DNA from: Benincasa hispida
Taxonomy: Eukaryota; Streptophyta; Magnoliopsida; Cucurbitales; Cucurbitaceae
DNA: 64,000 bases
Assembly (NCBI RefSeq): GCF_009727055.1
Contig: NC_052357.1
Span: 90,893,455-90,957,454 of the forward strand
Reading direction: 5' to 3'
Within the stretch, counting starts at the first letter, position 1; each line of letters opens with the position of its first letter. The notes under the pieces were generated by a model. That model made no database searches. It was given only the letters and a program-made list of their open reading frames with translations, and was not told the DNA's origin. This document shows, piece after piece, positions 1 through 10,256 of this stretch. The position numbers were made by a program, and so were the translations under genes.

Positions 1-940
1 GTACCGACTGAAAGGAGCTAAAGTACTAAAAGGCAATACAAAGAGAGGAGGACCTGCTCAATACAAAAATAATCACCCGACTGCACTTGTTCTATCAGGA
101 ATTAGGATAAATGTAGTTGAGTCAAGAGCTACCTGGCACAGAAGACTAGGACATCCGTCGACTAAGACATTAGACTATATCATTAGAGAATGTAATTTAC
201 CTTTCAAATCTAATGAAGAAAATGAATTTTGTGACTCATGTCAACTAGGAAAAGCAAGTGAGCATCAAACAAGTTTGAACTAATACACACTGATGTATGG
301 GGACCAGCCCCAATCGCCTCTACTGACGGGTATCGGTACTATATACTATTCTTGGATGACCACAATAGATATGTATGGATATATCCCATGAGACAAAAGA
401 GTGATACTGTCTGCATTCAATCACTTTACAAAACTTGTCAATACTCAATTTAAGTCGGGGATTAAAATGCTCTAGTCGGACAATGGAAAAGAGTATGACA
501 AAATTCATCGCATTTGTGAATCAAAAGGCATCTTAATCAGGAAATCGTGCCCATACACCTCTGCACAAAATGGCCGAGCAGAGTGCAAGCATCGGCATAT
601 AGTCGAAACTGGACTCACGCTACTTGCACAAGCGTCTATGCCTTTGTCATTTTGGTGGGAGGCATTCTCCACAGCAGCTTACCTAATCAATGGCATGCCT
701 ACAACCGTACTGCAAGGTAAATCACCCGTCAATATAATGTTTGGTTCTAACATTGATTTCTTCAATCTCAGGACATTCGGATGTGCTTAACTACACTCAG
801 AGAAATGTGTGTACATTGGACCTAGCTCACACCACAAAGGGTACAAATGCCTAAGTCCATCGGGCCGAATCTATACCAGTAGACATGTGAAGTTCAATGA
901 GAACAACTTCCCATTTGCATCCCCATCATTTACCATGATC
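1..940 (+). pseudogene. copia GAG-pre-integrase plus integrase relic
   Basis: Translation in changing frames shows the pre-integrase motif HRRLGHPS near 137-163, the cysteine pair CDSCQLGKAS near 231-261, and then the integrase core beginning IHTDVWGP near 283. The second catalytic aspartate lies in SDNGKEY near 476-496, just after a TAG stop. The SAQNGRAE stretch near 560 carries the expected glutamate. AYLINGMPT and the C-terminal KGYKCLSPSGR region follow, with another stop at about 788. The family inserts cDNA into the host genome. This copy is non-functional because of the two stops and the deletion near 271. Confidence 0.88.
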
Positions 941-1171
941 ACCCAGGCGATAGACCCCATGATCCTGAGCTCTCATCGCTTAGCAAGATCGCCCAGACGA
1001 CAGACCCAACAATCGTTGAGCTCCCATCGCTTAGCAAGATCGCCCAGACAACAGACCCAACGATCGCTGAGCTCTGATCGCTTAGCAAAATCGCCCAGAC
1101 GACAGACCCCACGATCACTGAGCTTCCATCGTTTAGCAAGATCGCCTAGGCGATAGCCCCCGCGATAGCTG
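941..1171 (+). repeat. 51-bp in-frame tandem repeat in copia polyprotein linker
   Basis: Four consecutive 51-bp copies begin at 968, 1019, 1070 and 1121, preceded by a partial copy. The unit encodes 17 residues of the type SSHRLARSPRRQTQQSL in the frame that continues from the integrase, so the expansion was translatable. It sits in the linker between integrase and reverse transcriptase, a region that is normally variable. Copies differ by only a few bases each. Confidence 0.93.
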
Positions 1172-1620
1172 AGTCATTAGTTCCAAGCCTCCAAACAGTG
1201 CTCAATAGCCTACCTCAGTCACGACCATCACCACAAATGAATCCTACACCTATGTCATTTTCCGACCACGCTCAAAATACTAAAAGCCACACATCATCTC
1301 CAAGCCCTACATCATCCCACAATACAAACCCACATTCCTCCCCACCTTCGAGTTCCAACCAGGACTCACCATGGCCCACAAATCAAGCCAGCCCGAACCA
1401 ACATGACAGCTCCAATATACCACCTGTGCCATATCCTCCGGACAACTTGTCCTTGGCTACCTCACCACAAACTGCCATCTCTTCCCGTCCCTCACGTGTC
1501 CCAACTCACCCCATGATAATCAAAGCAAAGGTTGGTATATTCAAACCCAAAGCCTAGATGACAAGCAGAGCAACTGACTAGTCTCAAACAGAGCCCACAC
1601 GGATCCAAGTTGCACTCGCG

Positions 1621-3034
1621 ACCCCTCAGTGGAAGAATGCTATGGATGTGGAATACTCAGCTCTCATGAAAACAAGACATGGACATTGGTCTCACCTTCT
1701 CCATCGTACAATGTAGTTGGCAACAAATGGATATTTCGATTAAAACAAAATGTGGATGGCTCAATACAACGGTATAAAGCCCGACTGGTTGCAAAGGGCT
1801 TTCATCAACACCATGGCGTGGACTTCTTTGAGACATTCAGCCCTGTAGTGAAATCTTCAACAATTCGGGTAGTAATCAGTGTTGTTGTATCACAATGTTG
1901 GTCCCTCAGACAACTTGACTTCAACAATGCATTCTTAAATGGTAAGCTCACAGAGGATGAATACATGTGTCAATCCCCTGGATATGTCAGCCCTCAATAT
2001 CCGGACCATGTCTGCAAACTTGATAAGGCCATCTACGGCCTAAAACAAGCTCCACGAGCATGGAACACTGCCCTCAGCTCTGTCCTAACACAATGGGGAT
2101 TCCATCAGTCTCACCCAAACATCTCATTATTTATCTATCGATCGATGGCGTCAGTAATATTTCTACTTGTCTATGTGGACGATATCATCATCACAGGTAA
2201 CAATCCCAAACTAACTAAGCAACGAATCAAAACTCTTGATGTTCAGTTTGCACTTAAGGATCTGGGGAAACTCCGCTACTTCCTAGGCATACAAGTTCAC
2301 TACATAGAGTCTGGTCTACTGATGACCAATCCAAATATGTGGATGACTTACTGCACAAGCTGAACATGACAGATGTGAAACCAATACCATCACCTAGTGT
2401 ACAAGGCAGAAAATTATCCAAGAATGATGGTCAGCCAGTCTCTGATCCATATATCTATCGCAACACCATAGGCGTCTTTCAGTACCTAACACACACACGA
2501 TCAGACATCACATATGCCGTCAACCAACTCAGTCAGTTCCTTCAGACAACAAATGATGTACACTAGCAGGCAGCTAAGCGAGTACTTCGGTATGTCAGCA
2601 GCACCAAACACTTTGGCATTTACTTCCAACCAAGCCCGAACTTAACTGTCTCTGCCTACTCAGATGCTGAATGAGCCTCCAACCTTGATGACAAAAAATC
2701 GGTTGCTACCTACTGCACATTTGTTGGAAACAATATTGTCTCATGGTCGTCAAAGAAACAGATTGTAGTCACACGGTCGAGTACAGAGTCTGAATATCGG
2801 GCACTGGCACATGCTACATCCGAAGTTCTCTGGTTTCAACTACTCTGTGAGATGGGACTAAAGACAAATGTTCGACCGGTTATATGGTGTGACAATCTGG
2901 GAGCAGGAGCATTAGCAGCAAATCCAGTATTTCACTCTCGAACTAAACATGTTGAAATTGACATCCACTTTGTTCGCGACCATGTCCTAAAAGGAGAGAT
3001 TGTCATACCTATGTTCCATCGGGAGATCAACTAG
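1621..3034 (+). pseudogene. copia reverse transcriptase and RNase H relic
   Basis: An open frame at 1629-2363 carries the copia RT signature: NKWIFRLKQN, KARLVAKGFHQ, the QLDFNNAFLNG block, IYGLKQAPRAW, and the catalytic YVDD at 2172-2183 followed by IIITG. The frame shifts near 2336 and continues as the RT thumb and connection (TRSDITYAVNQLSQF). The RNase H part includes SSTESEYRALAHAT and the SRTKHVEIDIHFVRDHV block ending at 3034. Stops near 2565 and in the DAE active-site region near 2671 show decay. The core is still recognisable, so insertion is probably moderately old. Confidence 0.93.
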
Positions 3035-3127
3035 TTGATTGCCTCACCAAACCACTCAACAATTCTCAATTCTACACACTCAGATCCAAACTGGGAGTAT
3101 TTGAAGTACCCTCCAGTTTGCGGGAGA

Positions 3128-3401
3128 TGTTAGGGAGGTAAATAATAACAGAAAAGGAAAAGGAAAGGTGGAAGAATATCCAAAACATGAGTCACCAAAT
3201 CTGTTGTAAATTAGTTAGAAATGATTCCAGTACCACCAACCAAAGCAAGCCATGTGTACCTATTCTTTTATTCCTTTTGTATTATTTTGTGCCCACATTG
3301 AAGGTCACTGTGTATATAAGTTGGAAGGATGATATCAATATATATTGAATACAAAGTAAAAGAAAAGTATTCCTCCAAAATCTAAAGATTATCATTCTTC
3401 A
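3128..3401 (+). repeat. 3' LTR of the copia element
   Basis: The purine tract GCGGGAGA directly precedes TGTTAG at 3128, the expected polypurine tract/LTR junction. A TATATAAG box lies near 3313. The right end is set at the CA at 3400-3401 by the TG...CA rule. The 5' LTR is outside the window, so this end could not be checked and may be off by some tens of bases. Confidence 0.7.
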
Positions 3402-4929
3402 ACTTTACCGTCCATCCAGGTTGAAAAGTGCAAGAACGCATGGAACAACATTTTAAAATAATGCTCATATCATAAATCATGCTAGTGAGAACAGAATGCC
3501 GATGATAATTTCCACAAACGGATGGGATAAACGTAAGAATGTAGCTGAAGTATATCGTTTAAGGATTGAACAAAACCACCTCGGGATGATCCGGAAAAAC
3601 TGAGGTCGATTCTTGGGTGCGTTGAGATCGAGCTGCAGCATCCTCCATCAAACTCCACGAAATCGATGAAACGAATAGAGAAACCCTTCGAAAACGATTG
3701 AATCTCTACCGGAAACAGGCCAACGCTAAGATGCAGAGACCCTGAAATTGAACGAATAACAGATACCTCGAAATGCAGAGCTGAATGGTGATCAAGGGCG
3801 CAACGGAAGAGAGTGAGTTTGTTGTAGATTGCAATGGGTTTTTTCTCGAGTGGCCATAAGAAACAAATTGCCCGCCAACCGTGTTAATTCTGTCGGGACT
3901 AGATTATTACTTTCCTTTTTTATAAGTTAAATTATTTTCAAATTCTTTATTTCAAAAAAATAACAATAAAAAGAAACAAGAGGTTAATCATCAATTTTGA
4001 AGTTTGAAGTTTAATTCTACATCATATATACGCATTATAAGAATATATATATATATTATTTTTATCTCTATATTTTAAATTTGTTTAAATTTAGTCCTTG
4101 TATTTTCAATTGTCCAATATTAATCCATGTACTTTCAATAAATATTAAATTTAGTCCACGATACAATGATTAATTTATTGTCGATTTAAAAAGAAATTGT
4201 CATCTATTGGCATTTATACTATAAATCTTGAAAAGATGATCACGTTTCCATTGGAGGATTCACAAAGACCAATGGGTATTAGTATTTATATATACAATAT
4301 GGTAAAAAAAAAATAACAAAAACTAGGCTAGCCCAATGGAAACAGGGTCCAAGTGAAGTTTATCGTGCCTCGATTTCGTGTTTTTTTATTCAAATATTTA
4401 TATAATAAGCTTTTTATTTTATCTCTTCAAACGTAATGGTGCTATTGTGTGGAAGTGTCGCTCGATATTTTTGTTCGAAAGTGTCACTCAATCTCGCTTG
4501 GCAAAATCGTCCATCTACTGCCGACATTCGAAGCTCCTGGGTAAGTGAATTTAATCTTCGTCGTGCATGTTGTGTTAATTTAGGTTTTGGGTTGGAATCG
4601 GCCGACACGTTCTGTGGGTTTTGGGGTTTAGTAATCAGTCGCATATGTTTGTATTTTGGGTTTTGATGTGTTATGCGTCATTAAGGATGAAGACGAGATA
4701 TAGTTAGAGCGAGATTTGTGAGAGCGATATAGGCAAGAGCAGGACTGTCGAGAGGGAAATCAGCGATAGCATAATAGGCAAGAATGATATATGCGAGAGC
4801 GAGACAAGCGACAACAATCCAAGCAAGAGTGAGTCTAGCGAGACTTAAACATAATGTACGGTTACTGATTTTTTCTTTTAAGAACTTGTTATCTGGTAGA
4901 TTGAACGTTCATTTCATGCAAGGGTACTT
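3402..4929. other. Non-coding stretch, no gene recognised
   Basis: Positions 3430-3880 are of mixed composition and could be an old exon or UTR on the minus strand, but no protein was recognised. Positions 3890-4430 are AT-rich. Short frames on both strands near 4414-4666 show no family features. A purine-rich GAGCGAG-type stretch follows at 4690-4850. Confidence 0.5.
4690..4850. repeat. Degenerate GAGCGAGA-type short repeat
   Basis: The stretch is built from variants of GAGCGAGA, GAGAGCGA and GCGATA. A similar motif in the opposite orientation occurs at 48105-48205, and in this orientation at 48515-48570, on the far side of the transposon stack. It might be subterminal sequence of the Mutator-like element, but no clean terminal inverted repeat was found. 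Confidence 0.45.
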
Positions 4930-5865
4930 TAGAGATTTCAAAAGGTTTGAAAATACGTGAAGTTGATCAGTTTCTCGGACAAGTAACAAGCTTGGCCCAC
5001 ATTGTGGATGCCGACAAGATTGTGAAAGAAAAGCTTACTTGAGGGCAGTTAAAGATATTCAAGAGAATGGTTTTTGGGTGATTCATAGACATTATATTCA
5101 ACGGCCCACTTGTCCACCATATATGGTTGAGGGAAGTGAAGACGAAAAGAGTTGACTCGATCAACTTCTTCGTTAGAGGAAAGGTCGTTACATTTTCAAA
5201 AGACAATTTTTTGTTGATTACTAGTTTGTGGTGGTCCCCTACACAAGTTCTTCAGGGTGAGGAGTCCTCACAAGAACTTGCAACCAAGTTCTTTGGCAAT
5301 AGATCGACTTTGGACTCATTCCCCTTGAATTTATTAGAAGAATAATACAAGAATTTTGAGTTAAAAAACGACGATGATGCTGTTAAGATTACCTTATTGT
5401 ATTACACGGAGGTTGCAATGATGAGAAAGAACAAGCATAAGAGTACAGTCGATCGTACACTATTTTTAGACGTTAAGGACTTGGATTATTACGACAATCT
5501 AGATTAGGGTATAGTTCCTTGGGAGAGGACACTCGATGCCCTCGAGACTGCATTGAATGATAAGGTCGATCTATACAAGGAGAAGGTGAAAGGGAACAAA
5601 ATTATATTATGAAGTACTCTCTGCGTGGATTTCCCTAAACATTCTAGGTAGATGTTATTTAACATAAGTTTGTCTTTGGTTTAACATTAACATAGTTCTG
5701 AATATGTGTTGTTTCATATTTAGGTATGGATGTATGGGATCCTATCATCGGTAGCAGGGAACATTGTCACTCAAAAGACCAAGGTAATTGTGCCTCGTAT
5801 ATTACAATGGTCATGCTCTCACTCGGTGTCATTCAAAGTACTGGAGAGAGACAGTTTATAGTCTC
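4930..5865 (+). pseudogene. DUF1985 (Ulp1-associated) relic
   Basis: The translation shows the hallmark layout of plant DUF1985: GPLVHHIWLREV near 5102, FVRGKVVTFSKDNFLLIT near 5172, a variable loop, AVKITLLYYTEVAMM near 5380, LFLDVKDLDYYDNLD near 5463 and WERTLDALETAL near 5521. After an apparent intron at about 5640-5723 the C-terminal part VWMYGI...VPRILQWSCSHSV follows. DUF1985 usually precedes a Ulp1-type cysteine protease and is carried by some Mutator-like transposons. No Ulp1 catalytic domain is seen, because a large LTR begins at 5896. Stops after LLEE and LDYYDNLD mark it as broken. Confidence 0.72.
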
Positions 5866-5895
5866 AAAATATAAGTGTAATATAGCCATAGTATG

Positions 5896-7715
5896 TGTTG
5901 AGAATGTCCTAAAACTCGCAATTCATGTTAAACATTCTATTTATCAATAAATTATTATTGAGTAATTGATTCAATAAAGTTGTTGATTTTGCATTCTATT
6001 ACGAAAATTCAATAAACATATCAATGGCTAAGTGTGAATACTTTAACTTTATGTGGTGACATAAACAGGATCAAGTTAATGGTATATAGTCTAAATGGTC
6101 TAACAAGTATATGGATGAAATTGGGTATCTCATCATGGTAACACTATTGGATGCGGCCCATTTTGTAGGTAATACAAATGATGTGATCTACATATCATTC
6201 GTGTAGAGACATGTGAGTGGAGGCATCCTATGCAATGAGTTTGTGTATAGACTGGATCATGAAATAGTCACTTTTCTTTATAACGACCGTTTACTGTTAA
6301 ACCTGACTATTTAATTTTAAGCAACCTAGGATAACTCGATCTTAATCCTGGGCTAGCTATGAACTCCTGTTTGTTCGAGTTTATCCTTTAATCTACATGG
6401 GTGAGAGTAATCCAACAACACTGCTCAATAAGCCTTCCATTTTAAGGATAGGACCGGATGAATAGCTGGGGACATAGCCCTACAAGATGGAATTCACTCC
6501 TATCTGATTTAGGATTAGCAGATAGGTTGTTCTCTTAAGTACTGATTCCAGGTATTGAACAATCAGGACCTCGCCTTCTCATGATAGAGAAAATACTTGA
6601 TTTACAAGTATTATGAATTAAATTGTTTATTAGAGGGTCAGTGGGAACTTAAGGAACAAGATGTATTCACAGGGGTAAAACAGTGATCTTGACCCAACTG
6701 TGATTACGAATGACCTGTGAAGGATCGACTTACCGATCATGGTTATATCAAGTGGACATAATATATCTATAGTGAGTGGAGTTCAACTATGGGCTTTGGT
6801 GGAGTGACCCATTAGTTAACAAATGAGGATTAATTCTGTGTAATGAGTTTAGTTAATTAATCTCGGATCGTTGGAGCCCACGATTTGTAGGTCCGCGAGG
6901 TCCCCCTACTAGCTCGTAAATGGATTAACTTTAGAGTAGCATGATAAGTTAATTTGAATCGTTCAAATTAGAATTAAACGGAATAGGAGAATTTATATTT
7001 AAATATGATTTAAATATATGAAGGTGGATTTGTGTAAAAATTAATTTAATATTTGATATTAAATTAACTAGAATTTATTGAATCATTTAAATAATTATTT
7101 ATTAATTTTTTAAAAAAATTAATTTTACAAAATTAATAATATTTTCAATTTTTTAAAATCAATTTGATTTTTGAAATCTTTTGGTAAAAATTGAAAAATT
7201 GGAAAATCAACACAAAATGGGATTTTGGATTTTTTCCATTAGACCTTCAACTAGTTCACACCAAACCCACTTATTCTGGCTTCAATAACTCCAAGCATGA
7301 GCTACATCTCATGCAACCATCTTATTTGCATGAAAGACTTGCAACAAATAAAGAAGATGAGTAGAATTGGGGTATGCATCTAAAGAGTTTTTACAGAAAA
7401 TTTCGTGCTGAAGAAATTGTTTTTCAAGTGGGTTGTAGCAGTGAGCTCTTCTTCAAGTTCCTTTCATTCAAACTAATTTTGAGTCTCACAACTCATTCTA
7501 AGGCTCTAAGAGAATAGTGGAGAAGATCTTGAGGTGGTTCATAGTAAGTTTTGGAGAAGATTACAGTTGAGAATCAAGATTTCAAGGAGTTCTACAAAGG
7601 TATGGCTTCAAACCCTCTTGTGATTGATGAGCATGCTTTAGTTACTACCAAAATTAATGAATTAGAGTATTTATTGATCCTTGTTGCTTCCGCTGCATGC
7701 TGATATACTCTAACA
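5896..7715 (+). repeat. Full-length LTR, family D (copy 1)
   Basis: It begins TGTTGAGAATG and ends CTCTAACA. It aligns by eye along most of its length with the copies at 40066-42001 and, inverted, at 44030-45989: shared landmarks include the 'cctatgcaatgagttt' block, the 'aatcctg..ctatgaac' block and the 'tctcggatcgtt' block. It is followed at once by attggtattagaaca, a degenerate match to the usual initiator-methionine tRNA primer-binding site. This suggests it is a 5' LTR rather than a solo LTR. Confidence 0.75.
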
Positions 7716-9460
7716 ATTGGTATTAGAACATCATTTAAGCACTCAATTTGGTTTAATTTTGGTGTGGTGGGTGTTTTTCATGAGTTATATAAACATGATG
7801 CATTGATATGGTTTTTTGAGTTTTGGCATTTAATCTCTTTAATTTATTGATTAAATTTGTAATTGGCTATTGATTCACGAGCTTATATATGTTTTCAATA
7901 GTCTATAATTATTTGGAGTCATTAGAGTCGAAATTAAGATGTAATTGAAGAAACAAGTGAAGAAGGCCAAGTTGCAGATTTCAGTTTTTTAACCTCTACT
8001 CAAATATCGTCGTTGAGGTATAAACGCTAGACAATCGTGTAGCTACGAGTGCTATGCGATAGCACTATACAATCGTGTAGTTTTGTCCGACGTTATACGA
8101 TAACACTACACGATCGTGTAGCTTTGTTCGATGCTAGACAATGGTGATACACGATAGTTGGAAGATGTTAGGCGATCATGTAGCTTTGTCCAACACTGGA
8201 CGGTGGTGATGCACGATAATTGGAAGATGCTAGGCGATCGTATAGTTTATCCGGTGCAGACGATGGTATATACGATAGTTGGAAGACGCAAGGTGATGAC
8301 GCTACACGATCAAGCAAACACTAGACAATAGTCGTCAACACTATATGATGAGCCTTAGCGAGATTTCGAGCATGGAGCAAGAGCAGCCGGTTCGACTGGT
8401 TTTTTTGAGGTCCTATCCGGTTCATCCTCAAAAGGTTTTTGGCTGGTCTAGTTCAAACTTTTCTGGTCCGGTTCAAGTTCTTTAGGTTCGGTTTGGAGCG
8501 ATTGGGGCGGTTTTGAAGTTGTTTTGTAAGAATTAAGTTTTTGTTTGTTTGTTTGTTTATGCCATAACTAAAACCATATTAGTTTATGTTTAATTGTTTA
8601 TACATGCGATGTATGTAATAATTAAATAAATCTTATATATGCATACAGTATGCCATGTAGATTTAAAATCCCATCGTAGGAAGCATATAACATGCATTGA
8701 AAGTAAGTTATAAAATGTTATAATATATAGTATGCATGTTAGGGTTTCTTTTATTTAAGATAATTGTTATATTAAATATTGAATGCTTGTGTTGTATGTT
8801 GTGATGTTTAGCATGTCTAAAGTTGTGTAAGCTGTTATAAAATTGAATTAGACTTTAAAATCCATAACGAAGATACACAACATACTCACTTAGGCTAACA
8901 AATAGTTTTAAACGTTAAAATAAATTTACCTTATAAAATTTGGTTACAAACTCAAATTGATTTAAACCTGTCTAAGACTGGGGGTACTTAAGTTGACGGT
9001 TTATGGAACACCTCCTACCTGGGGATTATAACCGAAAGATTGAGCATCGTTAACTGATTTGATGAGCTTGCATGAGCAGTGTGAGGTATAAAACTGATTT
9101 AAACACTTAGACATCGTAGGGTTATATCCAAATATAAATGTTATACTTAGATAAAAATCATATAGACTTAGGTTATTTAAATTTAGGCCTTTGTACCTAA
9201 GTAAATAGATACCCAAACATATAGAACACTTCAATGGGAGATTAATAATATATTCGATATATAGTTATTAGCTCTCACATCCTCAAGAGTCCACACCGTG
9301 AGATCCACGTTCGACTTTGTGTCGCTTTTACCGCGACTACTCCATTCGAAAAATGTTTACATGGGTCAATAACAAGGTGAAGTGAGTGGGTGAAGGAAAT
9401 GTGTCAACATTATCCTACAGTCTCTTCCATTAGTTTGAACCGTGAGAAATCGAATTCTGA
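7716..9460 (+). mobile_element. Non-coding internal region of a large LTR element
   Basis: The stretch starts with a degenerate primer-binding site and has no reading frame resembling gag or pol. It includes a 62-bp tandem repeat at 8119-8300. With the LTR at 5896-7715 and the LTR-like 3' piece at 9461-10019, it looks like a non-autonomous large-LTR element. The second LTR is truncated and diverged, so the pairing is an inference. Confidence 0.5.
8119..8300 (+). repeat. 62-bp tandem repeat, three degenerate copies
   Basis: Copies start at 8119, 8181 and 8243. Each contains TAGCTTTGTC-like sequence followed by ACGATAGTTGGAAGA and a GGCGATCGT-like end. Looser cgatcgtgtag motifs extend left to about 8010. 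No coding sense is apparent. Confidence 0.8.
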
Positions 9461-10019
9461 AATTTTGATTTAAATTAATTTATAATTAATTGAAATTAAA
9501 TTTCAAATTGTATTTGAAAATTGGAATTTTCCACTCAGTCGAAAAATCTAATGTTTCACCAACTAGTAGGTGGAACTCTACAATTTACATATTTTTCCCA
9601 CTCAATCTTCAAGTTTGAGGTGTCTTTGACTAAATTCAATCATGCATGCATGTAGTTGAAGAATAAAAACACTCCAGTTTGGTAGAATTATAGGCTGATT
9701 AGTTGCTGGAAAATTTGTTCCTGTTGAGTTCTTCATCATCACAAAATCCCCTACATCCTTTCACAAATTCACTCCATTTGTGAGTTCCACCACTCAAATT
9801 CAAGGTTGAGAATAGTAGAGAATATCTCTTGGTAGTTCACTGAAGATTTGGAGCTGAGAATTCATGAGGAGCAACTTAGATTGGAGGAATTCTTCAAAGG
9901 TATATGTTTCTTAAAACCATCTTAATACCCTATGAATATGATTAACTTGATGTCAAAATTAAGGAATTGGAATGCTTAATGATCCTGTTTTCTTCCGCTG
10001 CCTGTTTTGTATTCCAACA
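9461..10019 (+). repeat. 3' portion of an LTR related to family D
   Basis: The last ~200 bp follow the same order as the end of the LTR at 5896-7715: a block near 9880 with 'ggagttctacaaaggtat'-like sequence, then 'aaaattaaNgaattNgaNt..tta.tgatcctg', then 'cttccgctgc', ending CCAACA at 10019. The upstream part is more diverged, and the 5' half of the LTR is missing. Its right end cuts into a Mutator transposase zinc knuckle. Confidence 0.55.
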
Positions 10020-10256
10020 ACAATTCCTACACCTACCACATTTTACTTGTCTACGATGTTCTCCTCTATATGGTATTCTTCGTACTCTTTGTTGTCTGAC
10101 TTGTTCCACCGTTCTTGGATGAAGAATATTCTTTTCAACATATCCCAGAGGTCTCTTCCATTAAGATGTGTAACAGATCGGATTTACAGGCTCTACATAA
10201 GCAACCACGTGATACCCTCACCTCTATAAGATTCCTTAAGAAGGTTATCTAAGCTA
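10020..10256 (-). pseudogene. Mutator-like transposase C-terminus (zinc knuckle) fragment
   Basis: On the minus strand one frame reads YVEPVNPICYTS, WKRPLGYVEKNILHP, RIPYRGEHRRQ and then KCGRCRNC. This matches the end of MURA-type transposases: the Pro/Trp/Pro segment, the basic RPxRxRIPSxGE segment and the first cysteines of a CCHC zinc knuckle. The knuckle is cut after its second cysteine by the LTR that ends at 10019. Upstream, the fragment is separated from the SWIM finger at 12.8-13.3 kb by a 2.6-kb insertion. It is read as part of one minus-strand transposase broken by insertions. Confidence 0.7.

Larger units (their letters stand above)
1..3401 (+). mobile_element. Ty1-copia retrotransposon, 3' part, decayed
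   Basis: The domain order is GAG-pre-integrase, integrase, reverse transcriptase, RNase H and then a 3' LTR, which is diagnostic of Ty1-copia. The element enters from beyond the left edge, so its 5' LTR and gag are not seen. The coding sequence is broken by stops near 473 and 788, a frame change near 2336, and stops near 2565 and 2671. A short deletion near 271 joins the pre-integrase domain directly to the integrase core. It cannot encode a full polyprotein. Confidence 0.92.

Noticed and set aside
939..1139. Minus-strand repeat protein opposite the copia linker
   Set aside because: It is the shadow of the 51-bp repeat; only the plus strand continues the integrase and RT frames.
4414..4666. 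Overlapping open frames of 76 codons on both strands
   Set aside because: Neither shows family motifs, splice context or biased composition; no reason to call a gene.
7716..8330. Possible CRISPR-like or satellite array from repeated cgatcgtgtag motifs
   Set aside because: Plant nuclear context; copies are contiguous and degenerate with no unique spacers, so it is a short tandem repeat.
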